Part shown: positions 23,021 to 35,392 of the stretch, one piece after another | Position numbering within the stretch: the stretch's first letter is position 1 | Layout: every line of letters begins with the position of its first letter | Assembly: GCA_013372555.1 (NCBI GenBank) | Contig: JAAPAX010000002.1 | Span: 3,968,001-4,032,000 of the forward strand | Origin: Elsinoe arachidis | Taxonomy: Eukaryota; Ascomycota; Dothideomycetes; Myriangiales; Elsinoaceae | Direction of reading: 5' to 3' | Length of the DNA stretch: 64,000 bases | The notes under the pieces: model-generated | What the model saw: only the letters and a program-made list of their open reading frames with translations | What the model was told of the DNA's origin: nothing | The model's database searches: none | Translations under genes and position numbers: made by a program

Positions 23021-25058
23021 TCAAGAAGAGCTAGGCAGGACATCCTCGAGATCGTTCGGGCTGATGAAGTACTGACCCGTCTCGGTATTGTTGGTCAGAT
23101 TAGTCTGCCTGATCTCTCCACCCTTGAGGAAACCGCTCTCCGCAATGCCACCAGCGACTGGTCGCTGGATCCTGTTCTCACCAGCCTTGACGGTAAAGTT
23201 GGCGATGCTGATCTCGTTGGGGTTGCGGTTGATGATGGTGGGCATGCCGAAGAAGTTGGCGACGACTTCTTCGTGACTGATGTGCAGCTCGTAGTACCCA
23301 CGGTAATACAGATCTTGCCATTGGAGCTCTGGACTGTCGTTGACGAGTCGCTGACTGAATGCGGCAGCTCGAGCGAGACTGATGTTCTGACCATACGGGC
23401 AAGGAGAGCTGACTGCTGTACCAGCGAACTCGGCACCGAGACTACCAGCACCGGTCGCAGGGTCGTATGGGGCATTGCCGAGCCAAGTGAGGTCACTCGC
23501 CCAGCTGGCGTGGCTGTCTCCAGCCATGAAGATGTTGTTACCAATGTTGTTGTTGGTAAGATACTCGAGGGTGCGGTTGCGGTTGGCGACGTACCCATCC
23601 CAGGCATCTAAGTTGAAGGGACTGTCGTTGCCAAAAGCCAAAGACTGGTTGAGCTGCGAGAAGATGATTTGAGAGCCGATGAGTCTCCACGTTGCTCCTC
23701 TCTCCGCCGAACTGCCGAGTGTGTTGTAGAACCAGTTCTCCTGCCTGCTACCCATCAGACTGCGGCTAGCCTCGTTCGCGATGCGGTGGATGTATTCAGT
23801 ATTCCAGTAAAGATCCGTGATGGAGCGGTCGTAGTTTCTGGTATCGAGCATGATGAGATCGAAGAGACCTAGCTTTGTTAGAAACGCCCATCAGCCAGCT
23901 TGCAGGACGACTTACTGCCGACACTGAAAGACCTCCAGATACGAAGGTTGTCGTCCATCTCGACTTGTCTAATGGGCATCCATTCGAAGTAGGCCCTCAC
24001 TGCGTTCATCTTGCGCTGATCAACACTGATGCCTCCGTCTCGGATGAAGCTGTCTTCAGTGTTGTTCAAGCCAGATGATCCATCACGGTAGCCATTGTCG
24101 GAGACCTCATGGTCATCCCAGACAGGGATCCAAGGATAGTTTTGATGGGACAGAAGCAGATCGCGGTCCTCACGGTAGTTGGCGTGACGGGCCCTGTAGT
24201 CATACAAGGTGTAGATGATACGAGGTGGATTGGAGAAGCGACCGATAGGTGCGCCGTTACCATAATCGCCGTCGCCAGCGTACTCGTAAATATAGTCACC
24301 CAAATGGATAACGTAGTCGACCGAGTCCTTGCGAACAGGATTGCCGTAAGCGTTGAAGTACCCAAAGGCTAAGACCGTCAGTTGAGAAGTGCTGAGGAGA
24401 CCATGGACACTCACGGAAGTTGCTGCACGAGTATATAGCAAGTCCGACCTGAGCAGAAGAGTCCTCGGGCAGAGGAGTTGTCTTGGTCCGGCCAATTGGG
24501 CTAGACTTGCTGGAACCGCAGATGTTGAACTGGTAAAAGTATGAAGTGAAGGGCTGAAGATCTTTGGCCTCCACCTTGACAGTATAGTCAATATCCGACG
24601 AGGTATATACGACGCCGCTGTCCGCAATACTGCCAAATGTCTCCTCTTCCGACACCTTGTACTCGACGCAGATAGGTGCAGTGGTCACTCCCGACTTGTT
24701 GTAGATGCCGTGACCGTACAATGGCACAGTGCCGCTGACGGTGGAGTTGTCGTCCACATTGGCGAACATGGGCGAAGCTCTTGTCCAGATGATCACCGAG
24801 TCAGGGTAAGGGTCGCTGGGAAGGTCAGTGAGTGTGATGAAGTGACAGGCATGGCGAGACATACCCAGACGCGACACCATGCGTGAAGTTGAGCTGGCTC
24901 GGGCTGTAATGTGTACCTGGTACATTTCGCTTGTTGACCTTGTGGAGCGATACACCCAAACCCGGATGGTGCTCAGAAGGACTGCGGTAGTTGAGGTTCT
25001 TGGTCCAGCTCGCGAGAGAAACTCCCGCGAGCGATAATAGAGCTACAGCCGCCTTCAT
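23021..25058 (-). CDS. Secreted PhoD-type alkaline phosphatase
   Basis: Four exons: 25058-24865, 24815-24415, 24368-23916 and 23868-23021, with introns of 49, 46 and 47 bp (GT-AG). The frame closes exactly to give 631 aa. It has an N-terminal signal peptide, a Fn3-like N-domain ending in DPYPDSVIIWTR, and the metallophosphatase core. The core shows CSNFPFGYFNAYG (about 195-207), HLGDYIYEY (220-228), PVWDDHEVSDNGYRDG, LDTRNYDRS and FMAGDSHASW, which supply the metal ligands of the PhoD family. PhoD enzymes release phosphate from mono- and diesters; the predicted location is outside the cell or in the secretory pathway. Exon ends were fixed by these motifs crossing the junctions. Confidence 0.92.
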
Positions 25059-25500
25059 TGTGCGAGTTGACCGCAAAGACACGTGAAGAGGGCAGGGGAA
25101 TTGACAAGTCCATAGACTTACCGACGATGCTCTACATATACACAATATAGCCCGCAGTACGCGTCCATGGCTGCGATGATCTTCCACCGACAGGAAGCTA
25201 AACAGAAAACTTGAAGCTCTCCCGAGCTGTCCACTGCGGTACGTCTGGATATGACGGCGTGGTTGCTTTGGCGAGCCAGTCAGATGAGCTTGATTACCCA
25301 TGCCCGCAAAGCCAAGATGGAGACTTGACAGAGTTCGCGTCCATGACCTTCCGTATTCGACATGGTCGAGGAAGAAGTGGAAAGTTTGGTGCCTGTCGGA
25401 TTCTTGACACGTGGGAAGGACAAGCAAAAGCGATTGGCGAAGGCGGATCATTGCCGGGCATTAGACGGTTTTAGCTGGCGTCTACACGCATTTTAGTGGC
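25059..25500. other. Upstream region of the phosphatase gene
   Basis: Normal composition up to about 25500, no supported ORF. Composition then shifts gradually to AT-rich transposon sequence. Confidence 0.5.
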
Positions 25501-28500
25501 TGATCATTACCGTCAAAGGGGGTTATTACCGAGAGGCTAGTAAGCGAGGTGTAGTTCGCTACACAGTCGTGCTGTACTCTACACACTGTTAATTATTGCT
25601 CTAGCGTGCCGGATAAGGAAGGCAGTAAGGCTTAAAGTAACTTCAAGGCTTGAAGCTTAGAGGTAGAGGAGTAGTTAACCTTAGAGCAATTAGCTATTAG
25701 CTAGTAGATCATAGATAGCTACCTTAACACTATTAATCTATCCTCTTTATAAAGGCCTCAAGAGCTTAGAGAGTAGCCTTAGTAATCCTTGTAGCCTTTA
25801 AGCTCTTATGTCTTACCTTACTACTCTTCTCTAGCTACTTAATTAGTGTCTTCTTCGTAGCCTCCTCCTCCTCCGTTATTATAACTTCCTCCTCCTTCGT
25901 AACCTCTGCTCTTATAGAGTACCTCTTACTCCCCTTATACTACCTATCTACTATCGCTACTAGGTAGAGGTTATCTAGTATACTACCCTTATTGGCCTCC
26001 GCTGCCTAGCTATTACTATCTACTACCTCCGCATACTCCGGCTAAGAAGATCGAGTCCTCTCGAGGCTGTAGTATAGGCTAAGAACGAGACTAAGAGGGT
26101 CGTAGAGGTAGCTAAGAAGGTAGCTAAGGTAGTAGTAGAGAGAGAGATAACACTTAAGCTACTAACGTGCAACTAGCTATTACTAAGGCTACTGTAATTA
26201 AGGCTACTACCGAGAGTAATAAAGAGGAGAAGTAGCTAGTAGAGGAGCTAGAGACGTTAGAGTAAGCTACTTAGTAGATAATAGAGCTAAATTAATAGCT
26301 AATAGAGAAGAAGCTAGCGCTTGTAAGAATTACTTATAGCCTTAGGTTATAACTCTAATATATCTCTTTCTAGAAGTTTAGCTAATTACTTAATCGCTAG
26401 TAGTAGATAGAGACTAGCTAAGAGTATAGTAGCCTTAGCTATAGTCTCGATTAATTAATAGCTAAATAGAAGAACAAGCGAGAGAATCTAACTAGTAATT
26501 ACTCTAGCCAAGAGACGTAGTTACTATTAAACGACTTGTTAGATAAGTTTATAGATATATACTAGCTGCTACATGAGGCTAAGTTAGCTACGTAGAAGCG
26601 TACTTAGCGTAATTACTCGTCGCGTATAGCGACGATAACGAGGACTTATAACGTAATAATAAGTCGTATAGTCGAGGCTTAAGCTATCTAGAATACTTAC
26701 TAAGCATTACAGGCCTCGGTAGTGTTAACCTCTAGTAGTAGTTATAGTCTTATAGCTTCCTTAGTAGCGTCCTCTACTGCCGCTACTACTAGAGGTATAC
26801 TAAGCTTGTCTAGCTTAGTTAAGTCTATTAATCGATTAGTTAATTACATTCGCGATCTCTCGAGTAGAGTCTCACTAGTGCGCGATAATCGATTAGCCTC
26901 GTTAGAAGAGTAGATAGAGTAAATATAGAGTAGCTAGAACTAGGTACTTATAATACTCGAGTAATTAGCTAGTTAAATAGAGTATAGCGTTTACTATAAA
27001 GGTGTTATTAGCTATAAAGAGTTTGTAGATATTAAAGAGCTTAATCTCGTAAGTGCTTACGTAACTAACGTTACCTCGTGCTTTAAAACTAAAGCTATCT
27101 CTAGTTATAGTACTATCTATAGTAGATTTTTATAACTCTACTACTACAACTCCGATAATGATAAAATAAATAGTATAGACGCTTTTAATAAAGCAGAAAA
27201 CGGTAGAATTAAAATTAAACAATTATTACTATAATTAACTAACTAGTAGTAGGGTCACGGAGTTTAGTATATAGCATTAAGTATTCTAGCGTTTGTAGAT
27301 AGTCTTTTATTACTACTCTATTTTAACTATTAAATTCATCTAGATTAAGCCTTAAATATTGCCTTATTGTTAGTAGAGAATAGTTAAACCTTGTTAATGT
27401 TTAATTTGCTCCTTTTGTAGCTATATAAAGATTAGTTAGAAGTACAGAAACTCGGTAATATACCTCTAAGGGCTAGTGTACTATAGAGAAACTACTATTA
27501 TAATTCGTATATGTCTAGTACTTCCTTACGAGGCTAAAGCTATACTCGATTTTAACTCTTACTAATGCTATTCGATAGTTAAATATTAGTGCTTTACGCC
27601 TTATGCCTAGTAATCGATTAAAAGGTACTAGTACTCTCTTACTAAGCTAAAAGACTACATTACTAAAGAGGTAAAGAGCCTTATTATCTAGTACTTTCTT
27701 ATTTAGTTCGCGTAGCCTCTATAGTAGCGGTGAGTCTAAGAACTAAGACTAATCATTTACTACTCCTCTATAAGGGCTAGTGTATAACGAGAGTAATCCG
27801 TTAGCTATGTAGATGCTAGTGTACTTTATCTTATACTCCTTTTTATGTTCTAAATAAAAGAACTCTTAATCTACTATTAGTCTCTAGAAGCCTCGGAAGG
27901 TGCTATTAAGGAACCCCTATATAACTCGATTACTACTAGCTGCCTCTATACAATAGCTAAAGTGCTCTAGCTATTAGTAGTTATTTAATTAAGAGTGCTA
28001 GTTAATAATCTTCTTATACTTACGCTCGAGGTAGAGGATTACCTCGGTAGCGATAGTTAATAGATATCTAATGCAGTAGCCGAATAAATTAGACTAGATA
28101 TACTAACGGCCTAGATAGGCCAATTAGTGTAGCGTTATATAGAGTGCTAGCTCTAGTAAAGGCTTAATCTTATTCGTAAAGACTACTAAGCTAATATTAA
28201 GCAATTCGATAAGCTTAATTACCTCTAATCTCGTAAAGCTATCGACTCAAATATTAGCTAGAACTAGAGGCTTAGACTGCTTACACATCTACTATATAAG
28301 CTTCTCGAACTTATTATTCTCCTAATAATTAATTATCTATCTAAACTAACGATAAGGATAAGATAGCCGATAGCGATAAGCTAGAGGTGCTCGAGGCTAA
28401 CGTGGTAGCAAGTTAACGAGCTACGGAGGCTACTACTCCTCCTCCACGGCGGCAATAACGATTATAAGGGCTACAAGTGCTATAATTATAGTATAGTATC

Positions 28501-28600
28501 GATCTTCATCTATTACAGCAATTACTAACTCCAAGATTAATGAATTCACGCTCTATATCGACGACATAAAACTGCTAAAGGGTGGCCAAAAGAGGCCAAG
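25500..28600 (-). mobile_element. RIP-degraded PIF/Harbinger-like DNA transposon
   Basis: AT/TpA-rich block of about 3.1 kb between two normal-composition genes. On the minus strand, about 27930-27290 reads as a DDE transposase of HARBI1 type: IVD-x-EFFYLEHKKEYKIKY (27890-27815), then NGLLSLYTSPYRGVVND (27800-27752), then ALYLFSNVVF (27680-27653), then RRKALIFNYRIALVRVKIEYSF. The order and spacing match the first, second and third catalytic Asp regions; the third Asp appears as Asn in F-S-N, compatible with G-to-A RIP. A plus-strand coding-like frame (about 26000-26913) may be the second ORF usual in this superfamily. Ends are approximate; I found no convincing inverted repeats. Confidence 0.6.
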
Positions 28601-28795
28601 AGATATCTTAGCCTGTCGGCAGAATAGGACGATCTCAGCCAAAATTGGTGGTGCTGACCCACTCCAGAGACTGCTCGCTTACTAGCGTGCTTTCAGCTTA
28701 AACCGTCTATTGAGCCGCAAGAGAGGGGCATCAACCAGGGCATCAACCAGGGCAGCGGGGCCAAAATCTTGACCTCTGTCAAGTGTCTCACACCC

Positions 28796-29842
28796 ATGGC
28801 TACATCTTCGATCAAGTTGAAGCCATTGACGCCTGGTGGCACGATAGCTTTCCTTTCGCCCTCGTCGCGACTCAACAAGCTCTTTGGGCATCGCATTGAG
28901 AGAGCAAAAGCCTTCTTCGAGAGAAATGGATTCGACGTGAAGATCTTCTGGCCGGACAGCTTGCCAGCGAATCATCACAAGGCTGTTCTGCAGCGTTGTG
29001 AGGAGCTTCATGCAGCTTTCCTGGACCCAGAAGTCTCGGCCATAGTATGCACTATCGGCGGTCACTCATGCAATGAATTGCTGGAGTACATCGACTACAA
29101 TGTGATTCGATCTCACCCAAAAATATTTTGTGGTTTCTCAGACATTACTCTTCTACACCAAGCCTTCTACACACAGGCCGGTCTGCATACATTCTATGGG
29201 CCAGCAGTGATACCCAATTTCGGCGAGCATCCCGAGCCGATGTCATTCACTTTTGAAAGCTTCCAGTCTGCACTTCGCGGTCTCACTGGTCTGGTTCCCC
29301 GCTCCCTTGGATGGTCCCAGGAGTGGTTGGACTGGTTGAATCCAAACACAGATCAGCAGGAGAGGAATCTGGCATCTACGCCTCAATGGAAGTGGTTGAG
29401 AGCAGGACTTGTTCAAGGCAAGCTGCTAGGTGGTTGTCTTCCATCTCTCAACCAGCTCCTTGGATCGAAGTATTGTCCCGACTACACCGGTTGTATACTT
29501 CTGCTGGAGACACCCGAAGCCGATCACAGACCTGACGCTCCTATGTCTCTTGATATGGTCCGTAAGGCTCTGACGGACCTGCGCAACGCCGAGATCCTAA
29601 GCAAGATCGCGGGACTGGTAGTCGGGCGTCCTTTCATGTACGATGAAAACATGCGAGTCGAATTCCATGGCGTTGTACTCGGAGCCTGCAGGGACACTTC
29701 CTATCCTATCCTGGTTGACATCGACATTGGCCATACTCATCCTACTCTGACACTGCCGTTGGGATCGAACGTGGCTTTGGATGCAGGTAAAGATACATTT
29801 GAGATTCTTGAAAGCCCGGTTACTGCTGTGAAGGAGATCTAA
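28796..29842 (+). CDS. S66-family serine peptidase (LD-carboxypeptidase / MccF-like)
   Basis: Single exon, 348 aa from the ATG at 28796 (the frame is open a little upstream but lacks an ATG). It has the S66 architecture: N-terminal P-G-G-T-I-A-F-L-S-P-S, an IGGHSCNELL segment, and the nucleophile elbow GFSD with Ser115. The general-base Glu238 lies in LLLETPE and His313 in GHTHP. In bacteria these enzymes cut the L,D-peptide bond of peptidoglycan tetrapeptides or hydrolyse peptide-nucleotide antibiotics; the substrate of the fungal relatives is unknown to me. No signal peptide is evident, so it is probably intracellular. It converges on the MFS permease gene (275 bp between stops) and starts about 200 bp from a transposon relic. 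Confidence 0.88.
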   Translation: MATSSIKLKPLTPGGTIAFLSPSSRLNKLFGHRIERAKAFFERNGFDVKIFWPDSLPANHHKAVLQRCEELHAAFLDPEVSAIVCTIGGHSCNELLEYIDYNVIRSHPKIFCGFSDITLLHQAFYTQAGLHTFYGPAVIPNFGEHPEPMSFTFESFQSALRGLTGLVPRSLGWSQEWLDWLNPNTDQQERNLASTPQWKWLRAGLVQGKLLGGCLPSLNQLLGSKYCPDYTGCILLLETPEADHRPDAPMSLDMVRKALTDLRNAEILSKIAGLVVGRPFMYDENMRVEFHGVVLGACRDTSYPILVDIDIGHTHPTLTLPLGSNVALDAGKDTFEILESPVTAVKEI

Positions 29843-30117
29843 TGCATCGGCAATATCCTTGTCGTCGGTCAGATCAAGTTATCATGCTATTATGCAGTGT
29901 GGAAGCAAGAAGCGTTGTCTCACTGATGAGAAGCATATCATGATGCGTCAAGGTTTGGAAGCCATCATCTTCATTCCCCATGGATTCAAGTAAGCTAATA
30001 ATGGTTTCATTACACGCCAGTCCTCTTGCCTCAATCAATGACAGCGGCGTACAAGTCGTTACAATTTTTCGAAGGCCTGCTTATGTTCGCATCACCATGT
30101 AAATGGACCAAATCCCT

Positions 30118-31835
30118 TCAAGTGGTGCCTCTAAGGCCAGCAGACACTGTGGGCTGTCCGTGAGCTCCAACGACGATTGGACCAGGCTGATCATCCGATG
30201 GAGGAGCGGCAACTCTGCTCTTGCCGTCTTGCGAGGTGACATCGCTGTCACTGACATCCTCCTCGACGAGTTGTTGCTTCTTCTTGCGGCGGAAAATGTC
30301 GTCGACATATCTGAAAATGGCGCAGGACAAACCGAAGGCGAGGATGGCACAGTTGACACTGAATGCACGCCTGTATCGAGGTCTGTCATCAGAACGGAAG
30401 ATCTGAGCACCGTAGATGCCAGCAATGTTGGCGCCCATGATGACGAGCGCCATGGCGAGTGCGCGCTCTTCGGAGTCCTCGCAAGTAAGAGACATCCAGG
30501 TGATGTTGAGAGGATGGGAGAAGGTGCCAAAAACCTGGGTCCAGATAACACCAAAGTACTTCACTCCACGGCGACCTCTTAGCTCAGTGAAGATACGGTT
30601 CAGGATATAGCCAAGCAAATGCATGCTGAAGCCAGCCATGACCGTCTCTCCTCGCTTGTTGCTATGGCAGGGTCAGCCTGGACCGCACAACTTAGTTTCT
30701 CCAAGACTTACAATCTATCAGACACGTAGCTGAACGACCAAGACACAGGAATCTGAATGAACAGACCCACCGCAGCAAGGGCGTTGGCAGACAGTGCGCC
30801 AAACCCGAAGCTTCCGACAATGGTGGGAGCGTAGGTGTCGAACGCCCGCTGAGGACCGTTATTGGACAGAGTGATGAAAAAGTGAATCCACATTCTCCAA
30901 TGAAGGAACTGCTCACGATCAGTATACATCTCGACAGTATGCGACAGTCACCTACCAGCTTCTTGAAAGCAGCGGCTCCGATGCTCTTCTTCTTCTTCCC
31001 CTTCATCGGGTCGTCAAGGAGAACCCTTGACCTCAAGATATGGATCTCTCGTGGCGTGAAGACCTTCCAGGTGGGAAGGAAGGTCGGACTAGGGTTTTTG
31101 AAAGAATCAGGCAGACACAATCCGAAAATGAAGCCGCTCAGGATGGTGAACGCTCCCATGAGCACGAACAGCCAGAACCAACCCGCCTTCCCACCGACAC
31201 CACGCATGTTCAGAATTCCGTATGCAAGAAGTTTCGCCGAAGCCTGTCCGAACTGGTTGCCAAAGTAAAAGACCATGACACGCTTTGCAGTCTCTTTCCT
31301 TGTGTACCATGTCGATAGTGTCCACAGACCGCCAGGGATGAAGCCAGACTCTGTAATACCAAGCAGGAATCGAGTGGCGATGAAGGATGCGTAGTTGGTC
31401 TGGAATGCCTGGAAGGTACTGACGATGCCGAAGAGGAAGAGTTGAAGTGTCAACCATTTGCCAGGGCCGACTCGGTAGAGAATCATGTTGGAGGGGATCT
31501 CGGTGAGCACGATGCCCAGGGACAACATCTGCTGTCCGACATTGAATTGATTCTGAGTGATGCCGATATCCTCCATGAATCTGTCGGTAATAGCGTTGGC
31601 CATATTACCTCTGTCGAGCTCTGCTGCATGTTAGGAGAGTCAATTGATGTGTTACTTCTTCCTTACGAAGACAGAAGAAGCCCAAAGTCAAGATTGGCAT
31701 GATGATGAGATCCAGCTTGCGTTTCGCCTTTTTCTCCTCGTCGACACTCCAGTCTCGGACCAGAGCTTGTTCCTCGACTCCATGGCCGGAGTTGTCCTCG
31801 ACCACATCGGCCTGTTTGTAGTCTGTACTGGCCAT
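30118..31835 (-). CDS. MFS permease of the anion:cation symporter (allantoate permease) family
   Basis: Four exons: 31835-31667, 31620-30956, 30908-30712 and 30661-30118; introns of 46, 47 and 50 bp. The product is 524 aa. After a hydrophilic N-terminus the first membrane segment runs into FFCLQLDRGNMANA, a typical ACS-family motif spanning the first splice junction. The remaining hydrophobic segments follow the 6+6 pattern, with TEIPSN, RFLLGITESGFIPGG and a charged central loop rich in Lys (KGKKKKS). The acidic tail (EEDVSDSDVTSQDGK) is cytosolic. The family imports organic anions such as allantoate, nicotinate, tartrate or vitamins; the substrate here cannot be read from sequence. Confidence 0.93.
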
Positions 31836-33619
31836 ATTTGAAAGAATGGACTGAAATCGACAGTACAAACTTACTGGTATACCGCAAACTGATCGGCCAG
31901 GGATCTGGGTTTCTTTATACAGATTTCAGGGCAGATTTTCACTTTACCACAACCGTTTTTTTCATCACTGGTCATCAAAGACCATCGGCGTGGCCAAGGA
32001 TGGATCCACGCCTTCAAAGGGCTTTGGGTGGACAAGCTTCCAGCCACGGTGCATCTGGGCGTGGACATGTTGTCGTCTGCCCAGCGGAAGAAGCACTTCT
32101 CCTCGGTGTGGCCAGGCCAAAACGGTGTGGGAAAAGGGCGGAAATCGTGCCAGGAGTGGAACGGTCAGTTCAAATACTCTTGGCCACCGAGCTTGTCTGT
32201 ACTTCGTCATTCTTGGTTCGATCACGCCATTTCAATCGCGCAACCCTCGAAGCTCAACTGCCCTCCCGCGGAAGTGCTTGCTTCGGGGAAAAGAAGTCTT
32301 GACGAAGATGAGGTGTGGTATGTTTTGATGCTTGGTTAATGTCAAATTGAGCGCTTTTCTGCAGAGAATGGGAAAGCTCGACTGCGAAAAGACGATGACC
32401 TGCCAAGAGCACGTCTCCTGCACATCAGCCACAGTACCGACATGCGCTATATGCTCAGGAGCCTCCATTGATCGGCTTCATCTTGGACCTTTGGAAGCAC
32501 ACAAAAACATGACCCATGACCGAGCTTGACGCCATCTTTCGCTAACTCGCGACGCCATCAGCCGAAAGGGTGCGCCATGCAATTCGTTGAGTGCCCATGC
32601 ATCTTGCATGCTTGTGCACCAGGGCCCGAAATGCCAATACCGGCAGCACGCGATCGAATTCGCCATAACCTAGAGTCGTTCAGACCCGTCGCCGTGGTTC
32701 TGGCCTGCGGGTGAGCCCTACCCGCAGTCCGGCAGTCTTCGTTCTCTCCATCACGCACAATAGATTGAACCCCGGTGGAAGTCGAGGCTACCCTGCGACT
32801 CTCACACGCTTAGAAGACCCATATTGACCACCGTGAGGTCTCCGGCGTCCTGCAGACACACGTGCAGAGGTGCAGTCTCTAGGTCTCGTGGCAGGCTAGA
32901 CGCTAGAGGCTGGCATCTCTGCCCACCAGCCTGGTTCGCAGAGACGAGCTATCCCGGACTCCGAATCACGAGATTGGTTGGACCTTGTCGTCTAAGACAA
33001 GACTGTCACATTTTCCAGGGATGTCTCGTCAGAAAGCTTGACCAAGCACGCGATCAATTTTCTTTTGTGGTCTGTTGGCCGTGTACAGTATCATCAACGA
33101 CAGACTCGATGATGTTCCGTCTGTGCAAAGGATGCCGGCTTATCGACAAGATCGCACTCGACATTCGGTCGATCTCAAGCATGACAACACGGAACGCGGT
33201 GGTGTAGTCACACTTATGTGCCGCACCTCCATTTCACAAGACCACGAAATAGTCAAGCCTGCGGGTTTCCGTGTGTCAATTCCATAACAACACGACCCTC
33301 TAGCGAACAGCTGCGCCGCCAAGATCCCACGCTCGCATCATTATTGCACGGTGCGCTACCGGCAAACTGGCGAAAGAGGCCCTGTATAGTGTCCTGGCTG
33401 AGTCTTCGATGCTGCAGGAGCTTGGGCATCACGACTACGATATGCCTCCTACCGTAGTTCGGAACATCACGTCCCGCGAGATCTCATTCTCACCCCGCGT
33501 GCGTAGTGTAAAGTGATACATTGTACATTAAAGTAACCTACAGCGACCTTACTCCGCGCGACCGTTATCCCGAGGGAGGATGAAAACTCCATGACGCCCC
33601 TCAGACCACATCCGAAGCC
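31836..33619. other. Intergenic region between MFS permease and DUF2235 gene
   Basis: About 1.8 kb of normal composition. Several short open frames on both strands, none with protein-like character or splice continuity. Contains the permease promoter and the 3' end of the next gene. Confidence 0.5.
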
Positions 33620-35392
33620 TCAGATAGTGGTCGACTTTTGGTGAATGCTATCCCGCTTCACGTGTGGATGATCATCTACACTCTTCTTGCCCGAATTGCT
33701 ACCAATCACATAATCAGCCATAGTCTCCCCGTACTCCTCAAGCAACATCATCTCGTGGGTCCCGAGCTCATCTTCCTTCATGATCGGGTTGCCTCTCTTC
33801 ATCAACGGGTCTTTGCCGACATACTCCCAGAACGGCACTTGGCCGGATGGACGCTCGTCCGTGTTGAAGGCGTAGTCGTCATGGTACTTGAAGCCGTCTC
33901 GCAGTGTCCAATCCGTGAGCGGACCGTGGGTCTGGGGATGGTAATAGGGCTTTGCGGTGCGGCCGAGCAGCATGTGAAAGAGCTTGAAGCCGCCCTTGAC
34001 AAGGAAGTCGCCGACTTTGCGAGGGATACTGTCCCTTGGATTAGATTCGAATTCGTTGCCGGAATGGTTGATACGGATGCGGACAGATGAGTGTATCCTT
34101 TCGTTCGTGTTCCACAGCAAACGATCTTGAGTTTCGTAGTCGAAGATGGTGACTGGGTGTGTTCGACCTGGTCGACGGGTTCGGCTGCCGGCTAGGACAT
34201 GTGGGAAGGTGAGGGAGTTGTAGATGGCGCCCATTGCCCAGTTGCGAATCTTCTTGACCTTGGCCTCCTTGGATGCGTTGGTAGGGGCGTAGTGACGTTT
34301 CTGCCAGTCGTCGTTGAGCTTCTTCTGATCTCGAATGAAGTTGGGATCAAAGTGAAGCCAATGCTTCGGGTGCCATTTGTGGCTGTTGGTCCGCTTGAGT
34401 TCGTCGCCACTCAGCTGGTCCATCATCCATGCCAGAGTAATGTTTGCTTGTCCGATATCAGGATAAGCACCTCCGATGGACGAGTGGGCGCCAGCAAACC
34501 ACACCTGCTTGAGGTTGGTCTGGCATCTGTCCGGTCTTTCCCAAACGCTGGGATAGAATGGAGCACGATGTTCATCCAGAGCCAGAGCTTGAAAGGCGTT
34601 CTTGACATGGTTGTCGAGTGCTGTGTCGACCCACATGTACTTGTGGAGGAAGGCCGGAAGCTTGAAGATCTTCTTGACGAAAGGACTGACCGGAACGCCC
34701 AGCGCACCGACAGTGTCGAAGACGCCGATGGCGGAAATGTCAGCCTCTTGTGTCAGTCGGAGGGCGAGAAGCTTCTTGCGGTAGTCCTCGAGGTAGTCAT
34801 TGACATGAGCAATGTCGTTGGGATTAGAGCTGATGCCATGTGGCTTGCCGCCTTGCACATCGACATTCCAACGAGACCAGTTAGTCCAGAAGCGAGGTTT
34901 GTAGTCCGGATTGCCAGCGTTCTGCCAGTCTTCGAAGATGTCGTAGAACCATTGCATGTTTTCTTTTCTGAGCAGACCGAGCTGACCAACCAGACCACCC
35001 AAGCTACGGGCGGTGTAGGCGCCTCGAGAGAAGCCGATGAGAAAGATGGAGTCGGTCTCATCACCATTCCGGTCTAATGCGCTATCCTCCGCCTTGTGAT
35101 AGTTGTTTGCCAGGAAAGCATAGGCTTCTCGTACATTTTCGGAAAAGCCAAGGCCAGTACCACCGCCAGCAATTTGGGCAAAGAGTCCAAGTCCAGTACC
35201 GATTCCAGCCTGATAGTAAACGATTTGAGGATGATCATGCTCATCTTCGGGTTTGATGGCTCTAGCTAGACGGGTGACATTGCTGGGTGTTCTGTTGTTG
35301 CCGTTGTCACTGTCCATCCATGTGCCATCGCAACAGACGATGAGCTTCTTTGCTCCCGTCCGCTTGACGTCGTGGATGATCTGGCCAGGCAT
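33620..35392 (-). CDS. DUF2235 alpha/beta-hydrolase-like protein
   Basis: Single-exon frame of 590 aa; the first ATG of the frame is at 35392 (upstream the frame continues only with a TTG). It opens with KKLIVCCDGTWMDSD and NNRTPSNVTRLARAI, continues with QAGIGTG, and has the nucleophile elbow GFSRGAYTARS (Ser122), all hallmarks of DUF2235 proteins. The bacterial Tle1 phospholipase effectors belong to this family; fungal members are common but largely uncharacterised. A central WFAGAHSSIGGAYPD block is also typical. No signal peptide. The gene is divergent from SDA1, with about 1 kb between starts. Confidence 0.9.
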   Translation of the reverse strand: MPGQIIHDVKRTGAKKLIVCCDGTWMDSDNGNNRTPSNVTRLARAIKPEDEHDHPQIVYYQAGIGTGLGLFAQIAGGGTGLGFSENVREAYAFLANNYHKAEDSALDRNGDETDSIFLIGFSRGAYTARSLGGLVGQLGLLRKENMQWFYDIFEDWQNAGNPDYKPRFWTNWSRWNVDVQGGKPHGISSNPNDIAHVNDYLEDYRKKLLALRLTQEADISAIGVFDTVGALGVPVSPFVKKIFKLPAFLHKYMWVDTALDNHVKNAFQALALDEHRAPFYPSVWERPDRCQTNLKQVWFAGAHSSIGGAYPDIGQANITLAWMMDQLSGDELKRTNSHKWHPKHWLHFDPNFIRDQKKLNDDWQKRHYAPTNASKEAKVKKIRNWAMGAIYNSLTFPHVLAGSRTRRPGRTHPVTIFDYETQDRLLWNTNERIHSSVRIRINHSGNEFESNPRDSIPRKVGDFLVKGGFKLFHMLLGRTAKPYYHPQTHGPLTDWTLRDGFKYHDDYAFNTDERPSGQVPFWEYVGKDPLMKRGNPIMKEDELGTHEMMLLEEYGETMADYVIGSNSGKKSVDDHPHVKRDSIHQKSTTI

